NCBI GenBank assembly: GCA_023396215.1
Contig: JAEWWW010000105.1
Location: 1-17,001, forward strand
Length of the DNA stretch: 17,001 bases
Reading direction: 5' to 3'
From: Bacillota bacterium
GTDB taxonomy: Bacteria; Bacillota; Clostridia; Oscillospirales; Ruminococcaceae
The translations under genes were made by a program, and so were the position numbers. A model generated the notes under the pieces. The model was not told the origin of the DNA. It was given only the letters and a program-made list of their open reading frames with translations, and made no database searches. Shown here one piece after another: positions 6,660 to 14,151 of this stretch. Position 1 is the stretch's first letter; each line of letters begins with the position of its first letter.

Positions 6660-6688
6660 TTGCAATTTTATCATATAGTTGTTATAAT
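6660..6688 (+). promoter_or_regulatory. promoter of the GntR regulator gene
   Basis: TTGCAA at 6660-6665 and TATAAT at 6683-6688 are separated by 17 bp. A TTGTTAT sequence at 6679-6685, overlapping the -10 box, matches the right half of the operator-like sites found before the DUF1446 gene, so autoregulation is plausible. The palindrome AACATATGTT lies about 15 bp downstream. Confidence 0.65.
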
Positions 6689-6694
6689 AAGTTT

Positions 6695-6913
6695 GCGTTG
6701 ACCAACATATGTTCTACAAGCAGCGCTGCACGGCCTTTCGACGCCGGCTTTGTTTGTGAGTGGCGGATATCCTGCCCGCAAGGCGGGAGGGCATAGCGCC
6801 TCAGTACCGCAGATGGGCGTCAGGACAACGGTATCATCGTATTTCCCGATGGCCCCCGTATCATCTGCTCGCTGTCATGAGAGCAATCACTGTTATTAAG
6901 GTTGGGTTTATAC
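6695..6913 (+). promoter_or_regulatory. long structured 5' leader of the GntR gene
   Basis: From the predicted start to the ATG there are about 220 bases without a convincing ORF. They contain the palindrome GCAGCGCTGC, a CCCGC/GCGGG hairpin with an AAG loop nested near a possible GCGG/CCGC closing stem, and two similar GTATCATC segments. No known riboswitch family was recognised and there is no clear terminator before the gene. Confidence 0.3.
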
Positions 6914-7645
6914 ATGATTAGTCATACATCGGCAACACCCCTGTATTTGCAGTTGGAAGAGATTTTGGAAAAAGCGATTTATGACGGGCAGTACAAGCCC
7001 GGGGATAAGCTGCCGTCAGAAAGCCAGTTGTGCAAAAAGTATGGCGTCAGCCGCATTACCGTGCGCCAAACCCTTAATCTCATGATACAAAAAGACCTTG
7101 TATACTCGGTGCACGGCAAGGGGACCTTTGTCAAAATACCGAACATTAACCACGAGCTGGTCAGGATTGTGCGCTTCGGCACATCGCTGCAGCAAAAGGG
7201 CCTTAACGGGTACACCCGCGTCCATTCCTTTTACCCCACGGCGAAAAATGAAACGGCTTTTTTCAAGCTTGAGTGTGAACTTTGCAACCTGAACCTGATA
7301 GGTTATGCGCAGGACGCGCCCATTGTATATTACCAGTCCTATGTGCGCGGCGACCTTAAGGAGCAGATGTATCGTGCGGCCAAGAGCCTGGAGATGCAGC
7401 ACACCGCTTTTTCCTCCTATGACCTTTACGACAAAATGGGGATTAAAATACGAAGGGTGGAGCAGATGATAAGGGCGGTGAATTCTGACAAGCAGCTTAA
7501 CAAGGTGCTGGATTTGACCGGCGACCCCGCCCTGATTGTTTTGGAATCCACCTATTATTCCGACGCAGACGTCGCTCTGGAATTTAAAATCGCATACTAC
7601 CGAGCTGATATCTACTCCTTCCATCTTCAGAGAGAGCTGGATTAA
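6914..7645 (+). CDS. GntR family transcriptional regulator, UTRA (HutC) subfamily
   Basis: 243 residues from ATG 6914. A TTG at 6902 would add four residues but lacks a ribosome binding site; even the ATG has only a weak one (AAGG or GGTTGG). Residues 8-72 form the winged helix (PLYLQLEEILEKAIYDGQYK, PGDKLPSESQL, YGVSRITVRQTLNLM, GKGTFV). The rest, about residues 85-240, matches the UTRA effector-binding domain, ending in the typical ALEFKIAYYRADIYSFHLQR. UTRA regulators bind small metabolites and usually repress nearby catabolic or transport genes. A terminator follows at 7669, then an operator-rich region and the DUF1446 operon on the same strand, its probable target. The effector is unknown; it may be the substrate of the downstream enzymes. 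Confidence 0.92.
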   Translation: MISHTSATPLYLQLEEILEKAIYDGQYKPGDKLPSESQLCKKYGVSRITVRQTLNLMIQKDLVYSVHGKGTFVKIPNINHELVRIVRFGTSLQQKGLNGYTRVHSFYPTAKNETAFFKLECELCNLNLIGYAQDAPIVYYQSYVRGDLKEQMYRAAKSLEMQHTAFSSYDLYDKMGIKIRRVEQMIRAVNSDKQLNKVLDLTGDPALIVLESTYYSDADVALEFKIAYYRADIYSFHLQRELD

Positions 7646-7668
7646 AACAGTACAATAGAGGTATTTTT

Positions 7669-7699
7669 ACACCGCCCTATGCATCGGGGCGGTGTTTTT
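7669..7699 (+). terminator. intrinsic terminator after the GntR gene
   Basis: ACACCGCCC at 7669-7677 pairs perfectly with GGGCGGTGT at 7687-7695 and is followed by TTTT. It separates the regulator transcript from the catabolic operon. Confidence 0.88.
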
Positions 7700-7729
7700 G
7701 CGCTTTTGCTGATAATGGCAATCTGACCG

Positions 7730-7778
7730 TTTTAATAATACAAGTTAGCCAAACATGCCTAAACTTGTATTATTAAAA
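7730..7778. promoter_or_regulatory. 17-bp-arm perfect inverted repeat
   Basis: TTTTAATAATACAAGTT at 7730-7746 is the exact reverse complement of 7762-7778, with a 15-bp spacer. Each inner end carries the AACTTGT core that recurs in the downstream sites. It may be a high-affinity or looping operator for the GntR protein; as RNA it would form an AT-rich hairpin without a T-run. Confidence 0.7.
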
Positions 7779-7855
7779 AGAAGGAATTTGTGAATAACTC
7801 CAATAAATGCACTTGAAAATTGGCAATGGAGAAGGAGGAAAAGTTTAAAAAACGA

Positions 7856-7882
7856 TTGACTTTGCAAACTTGTTATTATAAG
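7856..7882 (+). promoter_or_regulatory. probable promoter of the DUF1446 operon
   Basis: TTGACT at 7856-7861 and TATAAG at 7877-7882 have a 15-bp spacer, shorter than ideal. The first operator-like site (7865-7876) lies between the two boxes. Confidence 0.5.
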
Positions 7883-7920
7883 CTAAGCATAACTTGTTAT
7901 GATAACCCATAACATGTTAT
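7865..7920. promoter_or_regulatory. array of three ATAAC(T/A)TGTTAT operator-like sites
   Basis: CAAACTTGTTAT (7865-7876), ATAACTTGTTAT (7889-7900) and ATAACATGTTAT (7909-7920, a perfect 12-bp palindrome) are spaced 24 and 20 bp apart, about two helical turns. They cover the promoter spacer and the transcribed start region, as expected for repression. The AACTTGT core is shared with both arms of the inverted repeat at 7730-7778. Assignment to the GntR/UTRA protein is inferred from position and symmetry. Confidence 0.65.
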
Positions 7921-7945
7921 ATAATTAAAGTAGGGGGTAATTATC

Positions 7946-9316
7946 ATGGGAAAAGATACATTGCGTATCATCTCACCGAACGGGCATCTCGGCTTTGCTC
8001 CTACAAAGGAAGAGAGCTTCTGGCTGGGCGCGGCCACCAAGCCCGATTACTACTGCGCAGACTCCGGCTCCGACGACATCGGGCCGGTACCTTTGGGGGC
8101 GGACAAGTGCGCAAGCCACTATGACCATCAGAAACACGACCTGGAGCTCATGCTGCTGGCATCCCGCGAGCAGGGCGTTCCCATGATTATCGGCTCCGCG
8201 GGTGATACCGGCACCGACAGCCGCGTCGACATGTTTGTGGAGATGATTAAAGACCTTGCCAAAAAGCACAGGATGAAGAAATTTAAGCTTTGCTACTTCT
8301 ACTCCGAGGTGGACAAAGAGTACATACGCACCAAGATGGTAAGCGGCGAGCAGATTGAAGGCCTCAACAGCCGCCACAACCTCACCATGGAGGAGCTTGA
8401 CACGACCAGCCGTATCGTCGCTGTCGCCGGGGTGCACCCCTTTATCAAATGCCTGGAGATGGGGGCCGACGTTATTATCGGCGGGCGCTCCAGCGACGCC
8501 GCCGTCTTTGCGGCGCCCGCTATTTATGAGGGCTTCCCCGAAAATATAGCCTACTATCTCGGCAAGGTGCTCGAGTGTGCCTCCTTCTGCTGTGAGCCTT
8601 ATGGCGCAAAGGAGTCTGTGATAGGCGCCATCACCAAGGACGATGTGAAGGTCACCGCCATGGCCCCTTTCCAGAGATGCACCATCGCCTCTGTTGCCGG
8701 CCATGCCATGTATGAGCGCACCAACCCCTACTATGAGTATGTGGCCGGCGGCATGCTGGATATGAGCGAGTGCCGCTACGAGCAGTACGACGAGAAAACC
8801 TGCCGCATTACCGACGCCAAATTTGTCCCTATCGAGGGCAAGGTAAAGGTCAAGCTGGAGGGCTCCGGCTGGGTCGGCTACCGGTATATGGGTATGGCGG
8901 GCATCCGCGACCCCTACACCATCAAGAACATAGACAAGGTCATCGATTGGGCCAAGTCTCAGGTGGTTGACCGTCATCCCGAGGGCGGATATGAGCTGAG
9001 CTACCGCATATTTGGCAAAAACGGCGTGATGGGCGACCTTGAGCCAATCAAGGAAACCCAGAGCCACGAGCTGCTTGTTGTTGTGGAGGGCGTGTCCAAG
9101 AATAAGGCCATTGCCGAGGAGGTTACGCTAATTGGCACCCGGCAGATATTCTACGCGCGTCTGCCCGAGGTGAAGGGTACCGCCGGAACAGCCGCCTTTA
9201 TTCTGGATGAGGTGACCCCGATTTCTGACGCTTATACCTGGACGATGGACCACACCGTGGCGGTGGATGACCCAATGGAGCTGTTCCCGGTTCATTGTGT
9301 AGAAATAGGCGAATGA
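7946..9316 (+). CDS. DUF1446 / AtuA-like family protein
   Basis: 456 residues, cytoplasmic. It matches the family named after AtuA of acyclic terpene utilisation (DUF1446), whose reaction is not well established. Family-like segments are GSAGDTGTDSR at about 83-93, the GGRSSDAAVFAAP motif at 179-191, and the region around GYRYMGMAGIRDPY. Several clustered Asp, Ser and Gly residues could form the active site. The C-terminus ends soon after the AtuA core, and the small ferredoxin-like domain found fused in some AtuA proteins is likely supplied by the DUF4387 protein encoded 13 bp later. The ATG follows a TAGGGGG ribosome binding site. It heads an operon with two transporter types behind a GntR regulator, so it probably acts on an imported compound. 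Substrate unknown; terpene use is not implied. Confidence 0.85.
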   Translation: MGKDTLRIISPNGHLGFAPTKEESFWLGAATKPDYYCADSGSDDIGPVPLGADKCASHYDHQKHDLELMLLASREQGVPMIIGSAGDTGTDSRVDMFVEMIKDLAKKHRMKKFKLCYFYSEVDKEYIRTKMVSGEQIEGLNSRHNLTMEELDTTSRIVAVAGVHPFIKCLEMGADVIIGGRSSDAAVFAAPAIYEGFPENIAYYLGKVLECASFCCEPYGAKESVIGAITKDDVKVTAMAPFQRCTIASVAGHAMYERTNPYYEYVAGGMLDMSECRYEQYDEKTCRITDAKFVPIEGKVKVKLEGSGWVGYRYMGMAGIRDPYTIKNIDKVIDWAKSQVVDRHPEGGYELSYRIFGKNGVMGDLEPIKETQSHELLVVVEGVSKNKAIAEEVTLIGTRQIFYARLPEVKGTAGTAAFILDEVTPISDAYTWTMDHTVAVDDPMELFPVHCVEIGE

Positions 9317-9329
9317 GGAGGAATGCAGA

Positions 9330-9656
9330 ATGAAAACCGTTAAGCTTGTTGACCTTGCCAAGACCATCCGCAGTAAAAACGCAGGTACAGACCGCATAAC
9401 CTTCGATATCATATTTTCTGACCCCGAGAACTATGAGAAGGTGAAAAAGAGCGGGGTCATCAACAGGCAGCTTGTTTGCGACCTGTTTGCGATACCCGAC
9501 AGCCGCATTGCCGATTTTGTTGAGTTCGACCCCGGCTACGCCATTAAGTTCACCATAGACAGGCTCAAGCCATCCGGCTCCTTTGGCGAGGGCGACGTCT
9601 TCGGCTGCCAGCAGTACCCCCCGCTGCTCGATGTGATGATTCCCATGGAGGACTGA
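9330..9656 (+). CDS. DUF4387 family protein, AtuA partner
   Basis: A 108-residue single-domain protein matching DUF4387, which resembles the C-terminal ferredoxin-like domain associated with AtuA proteins. Recognisable features are LVDLAKTIRSKNAGTDRITFDIIF at the N-terminus, the central FDPGYAIKFTIDRLKPSGSF and the C-terminal GDVFGCQQYPPLLDV. There are no membrane segments and no Fe-S cysteine pattern despite the fold name. The ATG has GAGGAGG eight bases upstream and lies 13 bp after the DUF1446 stop, so the two are made together and probably form one enzyme complex. The function of the pair is unknown. Confidence 0.85.
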   Translation: MKTVKLVDLAKTIRSKNAGTDRITFDIIFSDPENYEKVKKSGVINRQLVCDLFAIPDSRIADFVEFDPGYAIKFTIDRLKPSGSFGEGDVFGCQQYPPLLDVMIPMED

Positions 9657-9669
9657 CAACCTTACTTTT

Positions 9670-9702
9670 CGTACGGCGGACGGCAATACTGACCGCCGTA
9701 CG
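9670..9702 (+). other. intercistronic hairpin
   Basis: CGTACGGCGG at 9670-9679 is the exact complement of CCGCCGTACG at 9693-9702, with a 13-base loop and no T-run. It sits between the enzyme genes and the symporter gene. It may stabilise the upstream mRNA segment and so give different protein levels from one transcript. Confidence 0.6.
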
Positions 9703-9726
9703 GTCCCGCTTCGGAGGAATAAAGCA

Positions 9727-11157
9727 GTGTCTGTTCAACTTATCATTATCATACTCTACTTTGCGCTTACAGTCGGCATAGGATTGTATTCCAAGAAAAG
9801 CGCGAAGGATTCCAACTCTTTTCACGGCGCGGGGCTGGGCGTAGTCATGTGCGTCTGCGCTTCCACCGGCGAATGGCTGGGGGGAACCGCCACCACCGGC
9901 GTTTCGGAATACGGCTTTGACTTTGGCATCTCAGGCTCATGGTACACCATTTCCAACGGCATAGGGGTTATCTTTCTGGCGCTGCTCTTCGCCAAGCTCT
10001 ACCGCAGCATGGAAACCGTCACTGTCCCCGGCATCATCGGGCGTTTTCTGGGGGTAAAGGCCCGCACAGTATCCAGCGTGTTTCTCACCTTTGTCATGCT
10101 GGCTGTCGGCACGTCGCAGATGATAGCCGCCGGCAGCCTTGGCGTATCGCTGATGGGGATTAACTTTAATCTGGCCGTTACCGCCTTCGCAATCGTGTTC
10201 ATCGTTTACACACTGGCCGGAGGCATGCAGGCGGTGGCCTACACCAATATCATGCACCTCATCTGCATGTACGGCGGGGTTATACTGGCCATTGTGCTGG
10301 CTCTGCATAAAATCGGCGGCATGGGCGTGGTATCCGCAACCCTGCCGGGGAGCTATTTCAACATGGCCTCGATAGGCATGCCCAAGGTTTCGTCGTGGAT
10401 TATTGCTTCTCTGCTGGGGGCCTGCACCGCGCAGGCGGGCATACAGCCCATACTGGCGGCAAAGGATGTGCATGTGGCCAAAAAAGCGGCGATTATCACC
10501 GCGTTTGTGGCGGCGCCTTTCGGGCTGTTTACCGCGCTGCTGGGCATGATTGCCAAGACCATGTCGCTGAGCGGTACCCTGCTGAACACGGCGGGCGAGG
10601 TGGTAACCAACGGTAAGCTGGCGCTGCCCACCCTGATGATGAACCTTTCGCCCGTCGCGGGGGGCATCGTACTGGCCTCGATACTGGCGGCGATACTCTC
10701 TACCGTATCGCCAATCATACTGGCCTCCGGCACCATGGTGACCAAGGATATCTACCAGGGAGTGATAAGGCCCCACGCCTCTGACGCCGAGGTTATGAGG
10801 ATGTCCCGCATCACCACCGCCATATCCGGTGTGATATGCGCGGGGGTGGCGATATTTCTGAACAGCTCCGGCATACGGGTGCTGGATATCGTCTACTTCG
10901 CATATTCTATGCGGGGCGCGCTCTTTGTCATCGTCCTTCTGGGCATCTACTGGAAAAAGACCTCGGAAAAAGGCGCCGTCTATGGCATGGTAGCCACCGC
11001 GCTGGTCGGGTTCTTCTGGGTGGCGTATAATGCCGTTACCGGCCAATTTCCTATCCCCGGCGTTACCGAAACCTACATATCGGTATTCACGGCATTGGTG
11101 ACCACCCTGATATTTTCACTCATTTTTAAAAAGGACGCTGCAACAGTTGTCAAATAA
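9727..11157 (+). CDS. sodium:solute symporter (SSS) family transporter
   Basis: 476 residues, highly hydrophobic, with about 13 predicted membrane helices, as is usual in this family. Members use the sodium gradient to import sugars, amino acids, carboxylates or vitamins. Typical features are the N-terminal FALTVGIGLYSKKSAKDSNSF stretch, the unwound first core helix region (ASTGEWLGGTATTGVSEYGF), the TVPGIIGRFLG segment, and ILSTVSPIILASGTMVTKDIYQ in the region carrying sodium-site hydroxyls. It starts at GTG 9727 with GGAGG nine bases upstream. It lies 70 bp after the DUF4387 gene and belongs to the same transcription unit. Substrate unknown; context suggests the compound handled by DUF1446/DUF4387. 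Confidence 0.92.
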   Translation: MSVQLIIIILYFALTVGIGLYSKKSAKDSNSFHGAGLGVVMCVCASTGEWLGGTATTGVSEYGFDFGISGSWYTISNGIGVIFLALLFAKLYRSMETVTVPGIIGRFLGVKARTVSSVFLTFVMLAVGTSQMIAAGSLGVSLMGINFNLAVTAFAIVFIVYTLAGGMQAVAYTNIMHLICMYGGVILAIVLALHKIGGMGVVSATLPGSYFNMASIGMPKVSSWIIASLLGACTAQAGIQPILAAKDVHVAKKAAIITAFVAAPFGLFTALLGMIAKTMSLSGTLLNTAGEVVTNGKLALPTLMMNLSPVAGGIVLASILAAILSTVSPIILASGTMVTKDIYQGVIRPHASDAEVMRMSRITTAISGVICAGVAIFLNSSGIRVLDIVYFAYSMRGALFVIVLLGIYWKKTSEKGAVYGMVATALVGFFWVAYNAVTGQFPIPGVTETYISVFTALVTTLIFSLIFKKDAATVVK

Positions 11158-11263
11158 GGCAAAGCCCGGTATCTCTCACAGCATGGATTGAGTTCACGGC
11201 AAATTTGCATCCCCCTTACATGAACCCCAAGAGGTATATGTTTTTAAAAGGAGATGAAATCAA

Positions 11264-12616
11264 GTGCCAATCGAAATTATTTATCTCGGTATCCTGCTCG
11301 TGGCCATCTGCTTCGTATTTATCCTCCTCAAGCGCCCGATTTATGAGGCGATGCTTTTCGGCTATATCGTTATGGTGGCCGTCACCAACGAATGGGCAAA
11401 CTTCTTTGTCTATATCGGCAAGACCTCGACCAACACCCTGTTCTATGCCATCGTCGCTTTTCTTACCGCGGCGCAGATATTCGGCGGCACCAAGGTCATC
11501 GATAAGGTGATAGAGATCGTCCTCTCGCTCTTCGGCCGCTTCCGCGGCGGCGCCGGGTATGTTTCCCTCATAGGCTCCACCTTTATGGGCGCCCTCTCGG
11601 GCTCGGGCGCGGGCAACGTGGCGGCCACCGGCGTTTTCACCATCCCGGCCATGAAAAAGTCCGGGTTCCCGTCATACCTCGCGGCCAACGTGGAGATGTC
11701 CGCCTCCACCATGGGCAACATGATACCGCCCGCGGGGGTTATCACCGCAGCCTTTGGCACATTGGCGGCCTTCAGCCCCGACTTTACCATGTCGGATTTC
11801 TGGATGGTGGTGTGGGGCATCGCCTTCTGGTTCATCCTGCAGCGGGTTATTACCCTCTATGTATTCTGCAAGGTTTATGATGTGAAGCCGATGACCAAGG
11901 CCGAGCTGCCCAGACTGGGCTTCGCCTTTAAGAACGGCTGGAAATCCCTCATGCTGGCGGTTGTCATCTTCCTGCCCTTCTTCCTGGATTCCAAGCTGAA
12001 CGCCACCTTTTTCACCGCCCGGCTTGGCAGCGGCGCAAGCAGCATATCTGGCTGCATCCTGCTCTTCACACCGGGGCTCGCCGCTCTCTATGCGATGCTG
12101 ATTGCGCGGCACGACTGCAATGTATCGCCCAAAGCAATCGCCGGTATGTTTTCCAAGGCTGTTAAGAGCATCGTTCCGGTTAGCGCCACCATTTTCTTTG
12201 CATACTGCATCAGCAACCTGTTTGAAACCCTCAAGGTTGGCTCCACCATCGGCGAGTTTGTAAGCTCCTGGGGGCTGCCCACTCTGGCCCTTGCGCTGCT
12301 CATTCCGCTGTTCTGCGCGGTGCTTGGCATGATTATGCCCGGCTCCTCACAAATCGCCATCTTTGGCAGCGCCATCGTCGCAATCATGGTGGGCGCCGGC
12401 GCCAACCCGATATTGATAGCGGCCATGCTGCCGGCCATCACCGGCGCTATGGAGGGCATGACGCCTCCTCTGGCGCTGTGCATGTATACCGCCATGGGCA
12501 TCGCCGGGTCCCCCATGAAGGAAACGACCAAGAACTGCCTGATATGGGTAGGCCTGCATTATGCATTGTCTGTGCTTTGCATCATCGGTGTGCTGCCCAT
12601 CATAGGCATCAAATAA
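11264..12616 (+). CDS. TRAP-type transporter large permease (DctM-like)
   Basis: 450 residues with about 11-12 membrane helices. The core signature is GSGAGNVAATGVFTIPAMKK followed by AANVEMSASTMGNMIPPAG, and a second repeat carries MIMPGSSQIAIFGSAIV and AITGAMEGMTPPLALCMY, the two-fold arrangement of DctM and ion-transporter superfamily permeases. TRAP systems import carboxylates and related acids with sodium, using a binding protein (DctP) and a small subunit (DctQ). Neither canonical partner is adjacent; a 102-residue two-helix protein follows instead. It starts at GTG 11264 with AAGGAGA about 10 bases upstream, after a 106-bp gap. It could also work without a binding protein, as tripartite-independent relatives do. 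Confidence 0.85.
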   Translation: MPIEIIYLGILLVAICFVFILLKRPIYEAMLFGYIVMVAVTNEWANFFVYIGKTSTNTLFYAIVAFLTAAQIFGGTKVIDKVIEIVLSLFGRFRGGAGYVSLIGSTFMGALSGSGAGNVAATGVFTIPAMKKSGFPSYLAANVEMSASTMGNMIPPAGVITAAFGTLAAFSPDFTMSDFWMVVWGIAFWFILQRVITLYVFCKVYDVKPMTKAELPRLGFAFKNGWKSLMLAVVIFLPFFLDSKLNATFFTARLGSGASSISGCILLFTPGLAALYAMLIARHDCNVSPKAIAGMFSKAVKSIVPVSATIFFAYCISNLFETLKVGSTIGEFVSSWGLPTLALALLIPLFCAVLGMIMPGSSQIAIFGSAIVAIMVGAGANPILIAAMLPAITGAMEGMTPPLALCMYTAMGIAGSPMKETTKNCLIWVGLHYALSVLCIIGVLPIIGIK

Positions 12617-12629
12617 GGAGGCGCCTGCA

Positions 12630-12938
12630 ATGAAAAAAGCTGCACAGGTTTTTGAAACCATCTTTGGCTGGGGCATCTATCTCTGCCTCATAGCCGGCGG
12701 ACTTGCGTTCTTTGGCTTCCTGGCGGGCCTGATTATGGGCGGCGGAGCGGATTCCGCGGCGCAGGCACTGGCCGTCTTTATCCAAAAGCAATACTTCCCC
12801 GTGGTCATCAGGTGCGCTTCGCTCACCGTCGGCATCGGGCTTATCTCGATGTACCTCAAAAAAGAGGACGCTCTTTCTCTGAAGTCGGATAAAAAAGAAG
12901 CGGAAGAAGAGCTGGCCTCCATCAAGGGTAAGGCTTAA
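12630..12938 (+). CDS. small two-helix membrane protein, putative TRAP small subunit
   Basis: 102 residues with two clear membrane helices, about 12-38 and 55-76, and a charged cytoplasmic-type C-terminal tail (KKEDALSLKSDKKEAEEEL). It begins 13 bp after the permease stop with GGAGG in the gap, so it is the last gene of the operon. Canonical DctQ proteins are about 160-180 residues with four helices, so this is roughly half a DctQ. It may be a divergent or minimal small subunit stabilising the permease. I cannot assign it to a known family by sight. Confidence 0.7.
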   Translation: MKKAAQVFETIFGWGIYLCLIAGGLAFFGFLAGLIMGGGADSAAQALAVFIQKQYFPVVIRCASLTVGIGLISMYLKKEDALSLKSDKKEAEEELASIKGKA

Positions 12939-12996
12939 CGGTTTAGCGCAAAACAGCGGCTCATGACATGTGCACCCACCCAAATCGACATTGTAG

Positions 12997-13043
12997 AAAT
13001 CCCCCCTTATCGCAGGAGAACCCAACTGCGACAGGGGGGATTT
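12997..13043 (+). terminator. long hairpin ending the transporter operon
   Basis: AAATCCCCCC at 12997-13006 pairs with GGGGGGATTT at 13034-13043. After a small internal loop, TCGCAG pairs with CTGCGA, with a loop of about ten bases. The trailing T-run is short, so termination is plausible but not certain. It may also work on the other strand. Confidence 0.6.
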
Positions 13044-13056
13044 GTATTGCAGGCTT

Positions 13057-13078
13057 AAAAGATGCAAGGTTTTGCATC
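13057..13078 (-). terminator. terminator of the MarR-flavodoxin operon
   Basis: Read on the minus strand, GATGCAA pairs with TTGCATC around an AACC loop and is followed by TTTT. It lies 35 bp after the flavodoxin-like gene's stop codon. Confidence 0.6.
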
Positions 13079-13112
13079 ATGGATGGATGCAGGCGGGGGA
13101 GAGCATGTGTTT

Positions 13113-13646
13113 CTATACGCTTATACGCTCTTTCACATAGGCGACAATCGGCCCGATGGTTTGCTGGTCCTCAAAGCTCACCGTTGCGTTATAGGTATTG
13201 AGAAACTCGTTATCCTCCGCGTCCCGCTCAGCCTCCGGCTTTTTTTGAATCATCTTTTTCATCATCGACATCATCACCTTGTGGATAGGGCCAAGCTTTT
13301 TGTAGTCAATCCCCCCGCGCAGGTGAAAAAATTTGGTTTTTGAAGCAAGCTCGGGCGTAAAGTTTTTGTTTATGATGGCGCTGTAGTCGGTTATTTGGGG
13401 GTTGGCCAGCCCGACGGTAAACACAACGAGGTTTTTGCAGGGGTGGCGCGTAACCAGCTCTGCACCGGCGATACCGCCCGCATACAACCCTCCGCCATAA
13501 ACCACCAGGTCGTATTGGCCCAGAGCCGCCGGTTTCACCGCCCGGGCTGCCGATAAATCTGCATCCAGCGCCGCGGCAAGCCATTGGGCGTACCTGCGGG
13601 TGGAGCCGTACTTGGATGTGTATGCGACCAAAATCTTTTTAGGCAT
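13113..13646 (-). CDS. flavodoxin domain protein
   Basis: 177 residues from ATG 13646, chosen because GGAGGG lies seven bases before it. An ATG at 13661 would itself overlap that site. The FMN-binding signature is at the N-terminus (MPKKILVAYTSKYGSTRRYAQW, with the phosphate loop TSKYGST at residues 10-16), followed by DLVVYGGGLYAGGI near the second flavin loop. Such proteins transfer electrons through bound FMN, and some relatives are HemG-type protoporphyrinogen oxidases. The C-terminal part, with a basic MMKKMIQKK stretch, resembles Flavodoxin_5 proteins of Clostridia. Its start overlaps the stop of the MarR gene by eight bases (ATGCCTAA), so the two are co-translated. A redox or stress role is inferred from that pairing. 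Confidence 0.88.
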   Translation of the reverse strand: MPKKILVAYTSKYGSTRRYAQWLAAALDADLSAARAVKPAALGQYDLVVYGGGLYAGGIAGAELVTRHPCKNLVVFTVGLANPQITDYSAIINKNFTPELASKTKFFHLRGGIDYKKLGPIHKVMMSMMKKMIQKKPEAERDAEDNEFLNTYNATVSFEDQQTIGPIVAYVKERISV

Positions 13647-14100
13647 CTGCTGTCCCTCCATTTATGTCACCCAGGTTTTCAAATATTTTGATTAACGAGC
13701 GGCTCAAACCGGCAATTTCATCCACGCCCATGCCGGAAAACATGCTATCCACAAACCGCGCCGCCATCTGCTGGTTATCCCTATCCCACTGCTCACACTT
13801 TTTGCTTGCCGCTATCCGCATGGCCCTGCCGTCCTTTTCATCGCTGTGGATGGTCACAAAGCCCTTTTCGGCCAGCTTTAACACAAGCTGCTTGGTGTTT
13901 TGGTGGGAGGTATCGCAGGCGGCCGCCAGCTGCTTCAGCGTGGGCGGCTGCTCAAACAGCCCCAATGCCAGCAGCACAAACCACTGCTTGGCCGTCAGAT
14001 CTTTCATCTGCGCGTCCATCCTGCTTTGCAGGCGGTTTGCCACGCGAAACAGATAGCCGAATACAATCAGCCGTTTATCCATGGTCTCAAAATCGTACAC
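13639..14100 (-). CDS. MarR family transcriptional regulator
   Basis: 153 residues from GTG 14100, which has GGAGG seven bases upstream. A GTG at 14106 lies inside that site and is unlikely. The winged helix-turn-helix is seen in LTAKQWFVLLALGLF, PPTLKQLAAACDTSHQNTKQ, LVLKLAEKGFVTIHSDEKDG and RAMRI, flanked by the dimerising helices typical of MarR proteins. MarR dimers bind 16-20 bp palindromes and release them on binding phenolics or on cysteine oxidation. Here a near-perfect 32-bp palindrome covers the promoter -10 box, so repression of its own operon, including the flavodoxin gene, is very likely. Two cysteines (in ACDTS and KKCEQ) could sense redox state (inference). Confidence 0.92.
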   Translation of the reverse strand: MYDFETMDKRLIVFGYLFRVANRLQSRMDAQMKDLTAKQWFVLLALGLFEQPPTLKQLAAACDTSHQNTKQLVLKLAEKGFVTIHSDEKDGRAMRIAASKKCEQWDRDNQQMAARFVDSMFSGMGVDEIAGLSRSLIKIFENLGDINGGTADA

Positions 14101-14119
14101 CGCCACCCCTCCATAATGA

Positions 14120-14151
14120 GTAATATATTTCCCATATGGGTATTATATTAC
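14120..14151. promoter_or_regulatory. MarR operator palindrome
   Basis: A 32-bp near-perfect palindrome with a CCCATATGGG centre and arms GTAATATA / TATATTAC. Only two base pairs per arm fail to match. It overlaps the -10 box and the start region of the minus-strand promoter and ends about 8 bp before the ribosome binding site of the MarR gene. Confidence 0.75.

Noticed and set aside
7973..9067. 364-codon minus-strand open frame
   Set aside because: Antisense shadow of the DUF1446 gene, with no ribosome binding site or recognisable domain.
9937..11046. 369-codon minus-strand open frame
   Set aside because: Antisense to the symporter gene; composition (Gly/His/Arg rich) is typical of a shadow frame.
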